A stretch of DNA of 64,000 bases from Wenyingzhuangia aestuarii (GTDB taxonomy: Bacteria > Bacteroidota > Bacteroidia > Flavobacteriales > Flavobacteriaceae). Each line of letters opens with the position of its first letter. Within the stretch, counting starts at the first letter, position 1. The DNA lies in the NCBI RefSeq assembly GCF_011927765.1, contig NZ_JAATJG010000002.1, positions 248,001-312,000 of the forward strand. The letters run 5' to 3'. Shown piece after piece: positions 41,829-50,281 of this stretch. The translations under genes and the position numbers were made by a program. The notes beneath the pieces are model-generated. The model was not told where the DNA came from and searched no databases. It was given only the letters and a program-made list of their open reading frames with translations.

Positions 41829-42931
41829 TTTTTGGGTTTAGAAACAGAATTACAAATAAATATATAGATTTGAAACATGAGTAAAAGCAAATCTAAAAAA
41901 GGAATAAAAGCAATAATTTTTTTTTCTTTTAGTTTGTGTGTTGCAATTCCAACAACAATATATTCACTTATCAATTTAAAAGCAATTAAAGAAGCTATAA
42001 ATATTTGATTTTTAGTAGTATCTACATAAAATAAAGAAAAAGGTAGAATCAACCAAAATAGCAACCTATTCAAAGCATAAGTTCCTAAAATAAATTTATG
42101 ATGCTTTTTATAATAATCAGAAGTACTAATATGCCTTCTTTTTTGAGTAACCAATTCTTTAAAAGTGGTTTTTGGAGCAGAAACCATATGGCTTTGCTCT
42201 TCAAAACAAATAGCGGTGTTTTCTGCATTTGCAATCTGGTTAATTAACAAATCATCATCACCAGACATAATTTTTACATACTGATTAAATCCTTTGTTTT
42301 TTAAAAACACCTCTTTGCTGTAAAGCAAATTTCTACCCACTCCCATATAAGGCATTCCTAATTTGGCAAAAGAAAAATATTGCAATGCAGTTAAAATGGT
42401 TTCGTATCTAATTAGTTTATTAAGTAAACTGTTTGCTGTTGTTTGGTAGGGTCCGTAACCTAAAACAATTTTAGTTTCTCCGTTGTATTGACTAGCCATT
42501 TCCTGAATCCAAAATTCACTTTTAGGCAAGCAATCAGCATCTGTAAACAACAAACAATCGTTTGTAGCAGCTTTAATTCCTAAGGTTAGTGCGTATTTTT
42601 TGTTTCCGTAAAAATGATCAGATTCTTGTACGTTTACAAGTTTTATAAAACTGTATTTTTCTGCGTATTCACTGTAGATGTCTTCAGTCTCATCATAAGA
42701 CCGATCATTAATCAATACAAGTTCAAAATCAGGATACTGTTGTTTTACAAGTTCTGGAAGTAATTTTTTTAAATTTTGAGCTTCGTTTTTTGCACAAACA
42801 ACTACAGAAACTGGAGGAGTATTGGTTTGTTCCTTTTTCTTAGAAAAATTAAAAAAGTTAAATGCAAATACATAGTAGACAATATGTATAGCAATAATGA
42901 TACAACAAATTGTCAATATTAATAATGTCAT
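41819..42931 (-). CDS. Family 2 glycosyltransferase, membrane-bound
   Basis: This 370-residue protein has an N-terminal helix (3-24), a GT2 domain with VSVVVCAKNEAQNLKKLLPEL, the DxD-like LLFTDADCLP and a QxxRR-like motif (TQKRRHIST). C-terminal helices follow (about 285-365). It is similar in layout to cellulose synthase-like or hyaluronan-type processive enzymes. The product is unknown. It is the first gene of a three-gene operon with the sigma factor and the Nramp-type transporter. Confidence 0.88.
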   Translation of the reverse strand: MTLLILTICCIIIAIHIVYYVFAFNFFNFSKKKEQTNTPPVSVVVCAKNEAQNLKKLLPELVKQQYPDFELVLINDRSYDETEDIYSEYAEKYSFIKLVNVQESDHFYGNKKYALTLGIKAATNDCLLFTDADCLPKSEFWIQEMASQYNGETKIVLGYGPYQTTANSLLNKLIRYETILTALQYFSFAKLGMPYMGVGRNLLYSKEVFLKNKGFNQYVKIMSGDDDLLINQIANAENTAICFEEQSHMVSAPKTTFKELVTQKRRHISTSDYYKKHHKFILGTYALNRLLFWLILPFSLFYVDTTKNQIFIASLIAFKLISEYIVVGIATHKLKEKKIIAFIPFLDLLLLMFQIYIFICNSVSKPKKWS

Positions 42932-42955
42932 AAAAAGGAAAGGAGAGTAGGTGTG

Positions 42956-43141
42956 TTATTTGTTTTCGCAGTCTTCTGGCATTTTACCACAAAATCCACA
43001 TGGTTCACCAGATTCGTTAAAGTTGCTGTTTTGACTAGCACAAGTACCAGAAAATTCACCCCCTTTTTTTCCCCATATTTTAATGGCAATTCCTGCAAAA
43101 GCCAACGCTAATAAACCTAATGAAATAAGAAATAGTTTCAT
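42956..43141 (-). CDS. Small membrane protein with a Cys-rich tail
   Basis: I start at the ATG at 43141 (61 residues, MKLFLISLGLLALAFAGIAIKIWGKKG). An ATG 27 nt upstream gives a longer N-terminus that is less likely. One membrane helix (2-20) is followed by a tail with four cysteines (GTCASQ..., PCGFCGK, EDCEN), a possible metal- or cofactor-binding site. It lies 24 bp from the glycosyltransferase gene, same strand. Conserved small proteins of this type are common in flavobacteria; function unknown. Confidence 0.72.
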   Translation of the reverse strand: MKLFLISLGLLALAFAGIAIKIWGKKGGEFSGTCASQNSNFNESGEPCGFCGKMPEDCENK

Positions 43142-43249
43142 ATAAAAATATTTTAAACAAAGATACAATTTTTTAGAACCACAAATAAATTTTAGAGGAC
43201 TAAGTAGGGTATCTTTTTAGTATCTTGTTTTAGTAGTAACAATATTAAA

Positions 43250-44083
43250 ATGTTTACAAAAATGAGAGTAATTACTTTATCTAAATTAACATTATTGCTA
43301 TTACTAATTTTTAGCATTGTGGCTTGTACAACAGAAGCGGCCAATACAATTAATGATACAGTAGCTGTTGAAGATCCTACAGATGAAACAGAAGATGATA
43401 ATGAGGGGTTAACCCCCAAAACAACCTACGATATTACGAGCATTATAGGGAAGTTAACGGCAGAGGAGAATGTAAGTTATGAGATTGATGGTGAATACGT
43501 GCGTATTTTTTCAACGGGAATTCCTAACCATAAATCTCCCTATTTTATTGATACTGATTGGGAAAACGAAAAATATGAAGCCTATAGTTCTAGTACATTT
43601 CGTTTAAACCCTAATAGAATAGATACACAAGACTATGAATTTAGAATTCCATTACACCCAACAGTAGCTAGCAACAAAACTACAACACCTATGGGACCTA
43701 TGGGAGTTGCCATTAATGGAGTTCCTCTTTTTAACCAGTATGCAGCAGGTGGGGTAGATTTAACAAACGAAATTTTTTCTTTTGATCAATATTCTGGACA
43801 TCCTACTTTAAGAGGGATGTATCATTATCATATAGAACCTATATATTTAACAGAGCAAAATGGTGCTGATGCATTGTTAGGTGTTTTGTTAGATGGTTTT
43901 CCTGTGTACGGACCTTTAGAAAATGGAGAAACACTTAGTAGTGATGATTTAGATGATTATCACGGTCATTTTTCTGCAACTAAAGAATTTCCAGAAGGAA
44001 TTTATCACTACCATATTTCTGCAGATGCTCCTTATATTAATGGTGATGGATTTTATGGTGTAGCAGGAACAGTTTCTAATTAA
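43250..44083 (+). CDS. YHYH-domain lipoprotein
   Basis: This 277-residue protein has a lipoprotein signal peptide (LLLLLIFSIVAC, Cys near residue 26). The YHYH domain carries the signature motif twice: GMYHYHIEP and IYHYHISADAP. The family is secreted and often linked to copper- or metal-related oxidase clusters, but no activity is established. An alternative start is the ATG at 43262. The next gene begins at the base after its stop codon, so the set 43250-45275 is an operon ending in an SCO copper chaperone. A role in copper handling fits. Confidence 0.85.
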   Translation: MFTKMRVITLSKLTLLLLLIFSIVACTTEAANTINDTVAVEDPTDETEDDNEGLTPKTTYDITSIIGKLTAEENVSYEIDGEYVRIFSTGIPNHKSPYFIDTDWENEKYEAYSSSTFRLNPNRIDTQDYEFRIPLHPTVASNKTTTPMGPMGVAINGVPLFNQYAAGGVDLTNEIFSFDQYSGHPTLRGMYHYHIEPIYLTEQNGADALLGVLLDGFPVYGPLENGETLSSDDLDDYHGHFSATKEFPEGIYHYHISADAPYINGDGFYGVAGTVSN

Positions 44084-44617
44084 ATGAAAAAAGTACTTTA
44101 CATATGGCTAGTGTTTGTTTGTTCTTGTAATTACAATTCTAAAGTAATAGACTGGTCTTCGGATTTTCATAAAGAAAATAGATTGGTGTATTATAAAGGT
44201 AACTTGTTTTCGGGAGGAGTAAAAACATATACTGATGATGGAAAATTAGAGACCGAAGTTTTTTATAAAAATGGAAAACTAAATGGTTCTTTTAAAAGAT
44301 GGTATCCAAACGGTATATTGGCAGATCATAGATCTTATTCAAACGGAATTAAACAGGGAGTGCATAAAGGTTGGTGGCCCAACGGAGTTAAAAAATATCA
44401 ATTTCAGTTTAATAACAAGGGTTTGTTAACAGGAGAGTTAAAAGAATGGTTTTCTAACGGATTGTTGTTTAAAGAATTTCATTATACAGATGGAATGGAA
44501 AACGGAAGTCAGAAAATGTGGACAAGTAAAGGAACTTACAGAGCTAATTATGTGATAAAAAATGGAGAAAAATATGGACTTATAGGTTCTAAACAATGTG
44601 ATAAAGTAGATGAATAA
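44084..44617 (+). CDS. MORN-repeat lipoprotein (YwqK-like)
   Basis: This 177-residue protein has a lipoprotein signal (LVFVCSC, Cys near residue 13) and about five MORN/YwqK repeats of the form 'NGKLNGSFKRWYPNGILADHRSY' (about residues 45-165). Such repeats often serve as protein- or membrane-binding modules. In some genomes they are annotated as YwqK antitoxin-like, which is not supported here since no toxin is nearby. It lies between the YHYH protein and the SCO protein and overlaps the latter by 8 bp. Confidence 0.85.
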   Translation: MKKVLYIWLVFVCSCNYNSKVIDWSSDFHKENRLVYYKGNLFSGGVKTYTDDGKLETEVFYKNGKLNGSFKRWYPNGILADHRSYSNGIKQGVHKGWWPNGVKKYQFQFNNKGLLTGELKEWFSNGLLFKEFHYTDGMENGSQKMWTSKGTYRANYVIKNGEKYGLIGSKQCDKVDE

Positions 44618-45275
44618 TATGAAAAATTCCCAATATGTAGTTTTTCTAATCTTTTTAGCGTTACTATCTTGTCAGCAAGAAAACAAAAAGAAAGAGACTC
44701 AAACTTTGCCCTATTTTAATTCGTATGATTTTACCCCACAATGGGGAAAAGATTTTAAAATACATAAAATAGCTCCGTTTCAACTGATCAATCAAAAGGG
44801 AAAAATTATTTCTGATAAACAGTATAAAGGTAAAATTTATGTAGCTAATTTCTTTTTTACGAGTTGTACTGGTATATGCAATACGTTAACTAAGAATATG
44901 GCATTGCTGCAACAAAAACTAGAAAAAGATACGCTAGTGCAATTTATTTCCCATTCAGTAACTCCAAAAATAGATTCAGTAGCAACATTGAGCAATTATG
45001 TTGATTTTAAAGGCTTAAAGACTCATAATTGGAATTTGGTTACTGGAAATAAAGAAGAAATATACAAACTAGCTAGAGAGTCTTATTTTGCAGATGCCGA
45101 TTATAAAGAAACAAATAAACCTAGTTCTTTTATTCACAGTGAAAATTTTTTATTGATAGATTCAGAAGGATATATAAGAGGAGTGTATAATGGAACTTTA
45201 CAGTTAGAAATGACAAGAATTGCTAAGCATGTAGCCGTTTTAGAAAAAGAATTTTATCCAAAAAAAACTAACTAA
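44610..45275 (+). CDS. SCO1/SenC-family copper chaperone lipoprotein
   Basis: This 221-residue protein has a lipoprotein signal (FLALLSC). The thioredoxin-fold SCO domain carries the copper-binding FTSCTGICNTLTKNM (CxxxC) and a downstream His in FIHSENFLLID. SCO proteins load Cu into the CuA site of aa3-type oxidase or act as thiol reductants. The window's cbb3 oxidase lacks CuA, so the partner is probably another oxidase or reductase elsewhere. It is the last gene of the YHYH/MORN/SCO operon, whose 3' end overlaps the preceding gene. Confidence 0.9.
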   Translation: MNNMKNSQYVVFLIFLALLSCQQENKKKETQTLPYFNSYDFTPQWGKDFKIHKIAPFQLINQKGKIISDKQYKGKIYVANFFFTSCTGICNTLTKNMALLQQKLEKDTLVQFISHSVTPKIDSVATLSNYVDFKGLKTHNWNLVTGNKEEIYKLARESYFADADYKETNKPSSFIHSENFLLIDSEGYIRGVYNGTLQLEMTRIAKHVAVLEKEFYPKKTN

Positions 45276-45414
45276 TAAATGAAGAAATTATTGTGTTTAT
45301 AAGTTGCTATAAAAATTGTTTTTCATCAACTTTTGTTAAGTTTTCTCATATAGAGCTCTTTAAAGCTCAATGTTTTTGTATTTTTGTTTAAAATTTAAAT
45401 AAAAATAGAATTTT

Positions 45415-46194
45415 ATGTACGATCAATTAATAGTTGTAAAAGTTGGAACTAATGTAATGAAGAATAAGAACAATAGAATAGTTCGACCAGTCCTTCAAAA
45501 CTTAGTCTCTCAAATAGCTACCTTATATGAGCGTAACATCATGACGATTCTTGTTTCTTCAGGTTCTGCAATTGCTGGGAAAGAAGTTATAGGACCTTCA
45601 AAAATTAAAGATAAGTCAGTTAGGAGACAAGTATATTCTTCTATTGGTCAACCTAGAATGATGCGTTTGTATTATAATATTTTTCATGATTATGGAATTA
45701 ATTGTGCTCAAGTATTACCCACAAAAAGAGATTTTCAGCCCGGTGTACACCGAGACAACATGGTAAACTGTTACAAAGGATTATTAGAAGAAGGAGTAAT
45801 TCCTGTAGCAAATGAAGATGATACGGTTTCGTTAACATCAACCATGTTTACAGATAACGATGAAATGGCAAGTTTAATTGCTGAATTAGTAGAAGCTGAT
45901 AAACTAATTATTTTAACAGATATTGATGGAGTTTTTACAGGAAATCCAGATGATGAAAAGTCTGAATTGATTGAAGAAGTTACCTCTATAGAAAATTTAG
46001 ACAAATACATTCAAGAAAACACCAAAGGAGAAGGTGAAGGTAGAGGAGGTATGAAATCTAAGATTAACGTAGCTCAAAAATCAGCTAAAAACAACATTCC
46101 TACTTATATTGCCAACGGTAAAACAGAAAACATTATTATAGATATTATAGATGATGAATATGTAGGTACCAGAATATCAAACGATAACGAGTAG
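45415..46194 (+). CDS. proB: Glutamate 5-kinase (no PUA domain)
   Basis: This 259-residue amino-acid kinase has VVKVGTNVM, LVSSGSAIAGK, VANEDDTVSL and LTDIDGVFTGNP, with GRGGMKSKINVAQ near the end. It matches ProB without the C-terminal PUA domain, as in many Bacteroidota. It phosphorylates glutamate for proline synthesis. ProA is usually adjacent but is not seen here; the downstream neighbour is the convergent murB, with a four-base gap. Codon choice looks like its neighbours. Confidence 0.92.
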   Translation: MYDQLIVVKVGTNVMKNKNNRIVRPVLQNLVSQIATLYERNIMTILVSSGSAIAGKEVIGPSKIKDKSVRRQVYSSIGQPRMMRLYYNIFHDYGINCAQVLPTKRDFQPGVHRDNMVNCYKGLLEEGVIPVANEDDTVSLTSTMFTDNDEMASLIAELVEADKLIILTDIDGVFTGNPDDEKSELIEEVTSIENLDKYIQENTKGEGEGRGGMKSKINVAQKSAKNNIPTYIANGKTENIIIDIIDDEYVGTRISNDNE

Positions 46195-46198
46195 TTTT

Positions 46199-47200
46199 TT
46201 AGTAAACATTTACTTCAATTTCCAAAGAAATATCAAAGTCCGCTTTGATTTTTCTTTGGATTTTTTTTGCAATATCATGTACTTCTTTACCCGTAGCATT
46301 TCCATAGTTTACCAAAACCAATGCTTGTTTATTATGTACACCTGCATTTCCAAAAGATTTACCTTTAAATCCAGCTTTTTCTATAAGCCAACCTGCTGGT
46401 ACTTTAACTGTGGTATCTGAAACAGGATAAGAAGGAATGGTAGAATATTTGGTTTTAAGTCTATCAAACAATTCAATCGTAATTACAGGATTTTTAAAAA
46501 AACTACCACTGTTTCCAATTTCTTTAGGATTGGGTAACTTACTGTTTCTAATAGCTATAATTGCGTTACTAATATCTTTAATAGTAGGATTGCTAATGTC
46601 TTTTAATTCCTCTTGAATAGCTCCGTAAGATGTGTTTGTTTGATGGTCTTTTGTGGTTAATTTAAAGGTAACATTCGTAATAATGTATTTTCCTTTTACT
46701 TTATTTTTAAAAATGGAATTTCTATAACCAAACTCACACTCTTCATTTGTGAATTTTTCTATTTCTAAGGTTTCTATATTTAAAGCTTCTAAAGAAATAA
46801 TAGTGTCTTTAACCTCAAATCCATAGGCTCCAATATTCTGAATGGGGCAAGTACCCACGTTTCCAGGTATTAAAGATAAATTCTCTATTCCTCCATAATT
46901 CTGATCAATACACCAAAGTACAAACTCATGCCAGTTTTCTCCTGCCATGGCAGTAACTTCAACATGTGTGTCTGTTTCATTGTTTACAATTACTCCATGT
47001 AAATTTACATGTACTACCGTTTTATAAATATCTTTAGTTAATAGCATATTGCTACCGCCACCCAATAAAAAAATATTCTTATTTTCTTTTAAAACTTCTT
47101 TTAGTTGAGAAAGTGTAGCAACAGAAATAAATTTTTGAGCTTTTACATCAATACCAAATGTATTGTAGTCTTTAAGAGAGAAATTTGAAAAATAAGGCAT
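46199..47200 (-). CDS. murB: UDP-N-acetylenolpyruvoylglucosamine reductase
   Basis: This 333-residue FAD enzyme has the PP-loop LLGGGSNMLLT, the substrate-binding FGYRNSIFK, and the catalytic GSGSFFKNPVI and AGVHNKQALVLVN motifs. Length fits type I MurB. It reduces the enolpyruvyl ether in peptidoglycan precursor synthesis. It is the last gene of a minus-strand set with the CBM9-like and DUF3817 genes, though those look functionally unrelated. Confidence 0.95.
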   Translation of the reverse strand: MPYFSNFSLKDYNTFGIDVKAQKFISVATLSQLKEVLKENKNIFLLGGGSNMLLTKDIYKTVVHVNLHGVIVNNETDTHVEVTAMAGENWHEFVLWCIDQNYGGIENLSLIPGNVGTCPIQNIGAYGFEVKDTIISLEALNIETLEIEKFTNEECEFGYRNSIFKNKVKGKYIITNVTFKLTTKDHQTNTSYGAIQEELKDISNPTIKDISNAIIAIRNSKLPNPKEIGNSGSFFKNPVITIELFDRLKTKYSTIPSYPVSDTTVKVPAGWLIEKAGFKGKSFGNAGVHNKQALVLVNYGNATGKEVHDIAKKIQRKIKADFDISLEIEVNVY

Positions 47201-47252
47201 TGATTATAGGGAGTTTCTTGAGTGTAAAATTAACTGATTTTGTTAGATGGGT

Positions 47253-48020
47253 TTAATCCACAAATTCTAACAATCCAAACATAGCTGGTTGATGTACATC
47301 TTTTTCTTTAACATCATCAACGGGAAAAATAGTAGACATCATTCTTCTACCAATATTGTTATCATCTCTTAATTGTCTAAGGGCTAAAAAAGCCCATTGA
47401 CTTCCTTTCTGAATAGGGAATTGATTAGCTACAGCATTAAATGTATTATGTGGAATAGCCATTTCTAAAGTCCAACCTTTGTCAATATCTGTATTGTTAT
47501 TTAAGGTTCCATTAATGGTAACTTCTACTTGTATTGCAGGATCAAAAGATCTAATAGCTACATTTTCTCCGTTGTAAAAATCATTTACATATACCAAATC
47601 GTTTACGGCTTTGTTTGGGTTAATTTCAAAACAATAATGGATGTTTTCTCCATTAGGAGCAGGTATTAAGAAAATTTCACCACAGTCATCTAAGTAAGGA
47701 GCACCATCTCTTTTTGTTTCGGCAGCGTTGATGTATTTATCTTCAAAATCATAATGAATGTAAATATTTTTTTCGTCCCAAAGCATTCTAAAAGTACTCT
47801 TTTGTTTTTCCTCTTCTTTTTCAGTTAAGTAATAATAATCAAAAGTTTTAGCTTCTGCTTTTTCCCAAGATAGGTCTTCTAATTTACCATCAATATTAAT
47901 GTTAGAACTAGCTTTGTGTACTTTGTAAATAGGTCTATTTGTTAAAGATATTTTACCTTTATGAGTTGAGTTACAACTAGCAAAAAGAACGATTAAGGGA
48001 AGTAATAAATATTTTATCAT
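47253..48020 (-). CDS. CBM9-like carbohydrate-binding lipoprotein
   Basis: This 255-residue protein has a lipobox LFASC (Cys16). The single domain resembles the CBM9/DOMON-type fold: NINIDGKLEDLSWEKAEAKTFDYYY, RMLWDEKNIYIHYDFEDKYI, DDCGEIFLIPAPNG, and the final strand GWTLEMAIPHNTF. Such stand-alone CBM9-like proteins are frequent in Bacteroidota and may bind sugar reducing ends or act as surface lectins. It is 9 bp downstream of the DUF3817 gene. Substrate unknown. Confidence 0.82.
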   Translation of the reverse strand: MIKYLLLPLIVLFASCNSTHKGKISLTNRPIYKVHKASSNINIDGKLEDLSWEKAEAKTFDYYYLTEKEEEKQKSTFRMLWDEKNIYIHYDFEDKYINAAETKRDGAPYLDDCGEIFLIPAPNGENIHYCFEINPNKAVNDLVYVNDFYNGENVAIRSFDPAIQVEVTINGTLNNNTDIDKGWTLEMAIPHNTFNAVANQFPIQKGSQWAFLALRQLRDDNNIGRRMMSTIFPVDDVKEKDVHQPAMFGLLEFVD

Positions 48021-48029
48021 AAGAATGAT

Positions 48030-48314
48030 TTATTTTGTTTGTAAGTACTTTTTATCCGCATAAAAAGTTCCAAAAGGTAAAATTGAACAAACTAAAATAA
48101 TAGCAAATTCTTTGGTTGTCCATTTTTGTTCACTTTTAAGTAAAAAAGCAAATAACACATAGGTTACAAATAACAAACCATGAGGCATTCCAAGGGTTCT
48201 AACTATAATGTCGTTCCCTGTAAAGTGTTTTAAAGGAGTTCCTATTCCTAAAAGGAGTAAGTAAGAAATTCCTTCTAATAATGCTATAATCTTAAAGTTT
48301 TTTAAAGTAATCAT
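48030..48314 (-). CDS. DUF3817 family membrane protein
   Basis: A 94-residue protein with three helices (about 8-28, 42-60 and 68-86). The family start LEGISYLLLLGIGTPLKHF and the middle GMPHGLLFVTYVLFAFLL are typical of DUF3817, a membrane family seen fused to transporters in other bacteria. No function is known. It lies 9 bp upstream of the CBM9-like gene on the same strand. Confidence 0.85.
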   Translation of the reverse strand: MITLKNFKIIALLEGISYLLLLGIGTPLKHFTGNDIIVRTLGMPHGLLFVTYVLFAFLLKSEQKWTTKEFAIILVCSILPFGTFYADKKYLQTK

Positions 48315-48353
48315 AAGTCTGTGAATTGATGCTTTAAAAGTACTATTAAAACT

Positions 48354-48384
48354 AAAAAACTCAATCAGAATGATTGAGTTTTTT
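48354..48384. terminator. Terminator between the DUF3817 operon and the gene at 48395
   Basis: Palindrome AAAAAACTCAATCA-GAA-TGATTGAGTTTTTT with T-runs on both strands. It ends the minus-strand gene at 48395-48841. Confidence 0.85.
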
Positions 48385-48394
48385 ATGGATTTGT

Positions 48395-48841
48395 TTATGC
48401 GTAGGAATTAATTTTGTATTTCTTCCAATATTGCATTAAAGTAAAGGTACTTATGGCACAAGATGCCATGGCTTCTATAGTCATAGAAAATACAATTTTA
48501 GGTAAAGTTAAATGATTTCCCCAGTAGGATGTTTTTTGTAATAGTAACAATAAAGAATCATCTATAAAACTAACGTATAAAGTCATAGAAACAATAACGG
48601 CCATAATAGCTAAAAGTCCTGTAGAAAAACCAAGAAACATATTACTTATATAATTGTTATTGTCTTGTTCTTTAATACTTGTTTTAATAGCTGTGTTTAT
48701 TCCCCATAAAACAAATAGTATATTTAAAAAACGCAGTTCCACAATGTGTGTGAGTCCTATTAGTTTTATCAAGAAATAAAAACCTACAATAGCTGCATAA
48801 ATTTTAGCAGCATTTTGAAAAATAATTTTTCTAGTGTTCAT
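48395..48841 (-). CDS. Four-span membrane protein, unknown function
   Basis: This 148-residue protein has four predicted helices (about 12-30, 35-52, 65-88 and 112-135) separated by short loops, with a mildly basic end. No signature motif or family is recognised. It has its own terminator and stands apart from its neighbours by 80 bp on each side. Probably an inner-membrane protein of unknown role. Confidence 0.65.
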   Translation of the reverse strand: MNTRKIIFQNAAKIYAAIVGFYFLIKLIGLTHIVELRFLNILFVLWGINTAIKTSIKEQDNNNYISNMFLGFSTGLLAIMAVIVSMTLYVSFIDDSLLLLLQKTSYWGNHLTLPKIVFSMTIEAMASCAISTFTLMQYWKKYKINSYA

Positions 48842-48921
48842 AAATAAAAGGTTTTTGGGTTTGTATTCCTTTTAAGTTACTGAAAACTAATGGTTTTTCA
48901 AAAATAAATAGGGAAAGAAGC

Positions 48922-49275
48922 TTATTTGGATTTACTCTTAAAGTTAGAAGGTATTAAATCTATCTTTCTTTTTTCTGCCGCTCTAATTACAAAAGGAATA
49001 ATAACACTAGCCCCAGGAAGTAATACAAACGGAATTCCTATTCCTGCTATTTTTAGCATATCTACAATGTAAAATTTTAAGAATTTTTCTTCTTCTTTAG
49101 AAATTTCACCTTTGCTAACGTAGGTCTGTATAATCAATCTAGTTTTTTTAGTGTCGCTAGCACCACTCTTTAATCCGTTAAAAAAAATGTCTAAGGCATC
49201 TGTAACCATTATACGATTTCTGTGTATAAAATGCCTAAAAAGTCTATAAGACCTAGATGTTTTTTTCTCACTCAT
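48922..49275 (-). CDS. LETM1-like small membrane protein
   Basis: This 117-residue protein has an amphipathic N-terminal half (YRLFRHFIHRNRIMVTDALDIF). The LETM1-type hairpin IGIPFVLLPGASVIIPFVIRAAEK is followed by the basic RKIDLIPSNF signature. Mitochondrial LETM1 acts in cation exchange; the bacterial short form is of unknown role. It begins three bases after the DUF423 gene and is part of an operon with DUF4494 and DUF423. Confidence 0.78.
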   Translation of the reverse strand: MSEKKTSRSYRLFRHFIHRNRIMVTDALDIFFNGLKSGASDTKKTRLIIQTYVSKGEISKEEEKFLKFYIVDMLKIAGIGIPFVLLPGASVIIPFVIRAAEKRKIDLIPSNFKSKSK

Positions 49276-49278
49276 GAT

Positions 49279-49653
49279 TTATGTCAAAGCCACTATAAAA
49301 AATAACCAAGATAAAAGTAAACATAATCCTCCTAATGGAGTAATAGGTCCAATAAATTTAACAGGAAGTTTACGACTTTTTAAAATACAGATTCCATAAA
49401 TACTTCCTGAAAATAAAAACACTCCTACAATAGCCATAATAACAGCTATAGTGCTGCTTGTGTTGTTAAAAGGAAGAGACACTTCTAGTAGAATTAAAAA
49501 CAAGGCATGGTACATTTGGTATTTTATTCCAATTTCGTAACTATCCAATATTTCTTTAGACCATTTGTTTTTTAACAAATGACTTCCAAAAGCTCCCAAA
49601 ATAATAGCTGTACAGCCAAAAATCCCTCCGAATATTAATGCTAAGTTTTGCAT
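49279..49653 (-). CDS. DUF423 family membrane protein
   Basis: This 124-residue protein has four helices and the DUF423 signature: GGIFGCTAIILGAFGSHLLK, DSYEIGIKYQMYHALFLIL, and GSIYGICIL...FIGPITPLGGLCLLLSW. The family has no assigned function, though it is present in most bacteria. Its start overlaps the stop of the DUF4494 gene by one base and its stop lies three bases before the LETM1-like gene, so all three are probably co-translated. Confidence 0.9.
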   Translation of the reverse strand: MQNLALIFGGIFGCTAIILGAFGSHLLKNKWSKEILDSYEIGIKYQMYHALFLILLEVSLPFNNTSSTIAVIMAIVGVFLFSGSIYGICILKSRKLPVKFIGPITPLGGLCLLLSWLFFIVALT

Positions 49654-50234
49654 TAGTCTTCTAGAACCTCTTCTGTTTCATCAACAATTTCGTCTTCTGT
49701 AACTTCTTCACTTTCTTCTTCTTCAGAAAAAGAAGCTTCAGTATATACGTTTTCTGTATTAACAGGCTCTTCTAAAGGAGCTTCGTCACCATCAAAAAAC
49801 GGAAAAATATCTATAATTGGAGATTCAGTAATACTTGGAATAGAAAAGTCTGAAACTGTATCTGCAAATTGCTCTAATAAGTATTCGTAAGCATCTTTAA
49901 CATCATTAGCTTGTACTAAAACATAAGTATTTGTTCTACGCTCTAATCCTTTGTCCTCATCTAAAGTAACTAAAGATACTTTACATTTAAACCAACGATC
50001 TCCGTGCTCACTAGGAAAAATTTCAGAAAAGTTAGCCACCTTAATGTTGGTAATTTTAAATCCTTCTGAAAGGTATTTACCCATTTCTTCTGTAGCACGA
50101 GCTTCAGCTTCGGTAAAGGTTAATGCATCAAATAAATAAGGTTGATTAAAAGTTTTAATCTTTTCATTATCGTCTATTTTACTGTATTTTACTTTTACTT
50201 CGTACCACATAATAGTTGTTTTTTTAAGAGTCAC
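49653..50234 (-). CDS. DUF4494 family protein
   Basis: This 193-residue soluble protein has two similar halves: MWYEVKVKYSKIDDNEK...DALTFTEAEARATEEM and WFKCKVSLVTLDEDKG...YVLVQANDVKDAYEYLLEQ. An acidic tail (EEESEEVTEDEIVDETEEVLED) follows. This matches the Bacteroidota DUF4494 family, of unknown function. It is the first gene of a three-gene operon. Two starts are possible; the second Met (MWYE, 50210) aligns with the family. Confidence 0.85.
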   Translation of the reverse strand: MTLKKTTIMWYEVKVKYSKIDDNEKIKTFNQPYLFDALTFTEAEARATEEMGKYLSEGFKITNIKVANFSEIFPSEHGDRWFKCKVSLVTLDEDKGLERRTNTYVLVQANDVKDAYEYLLEQFADTVSDFSIPSITESPIIDIFPFFDGDEAPLEEPVNTENVYTEASFSEEEESEEVTEDEIVDETEEVLED

Positions 50235-50281
50235 AAATGTAAAAACAAATCTGAGTTTTGAAGAAACAAAAGTAAATTAAT

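Noticed and set aside
44084-44617. YwqK-type antitoxin of a toxin-antitoxin pair
   Set aside because: MORN repeats and a lipoprotein signal are present, but no toxin gene is adjacent; only the repeat fold is supported.
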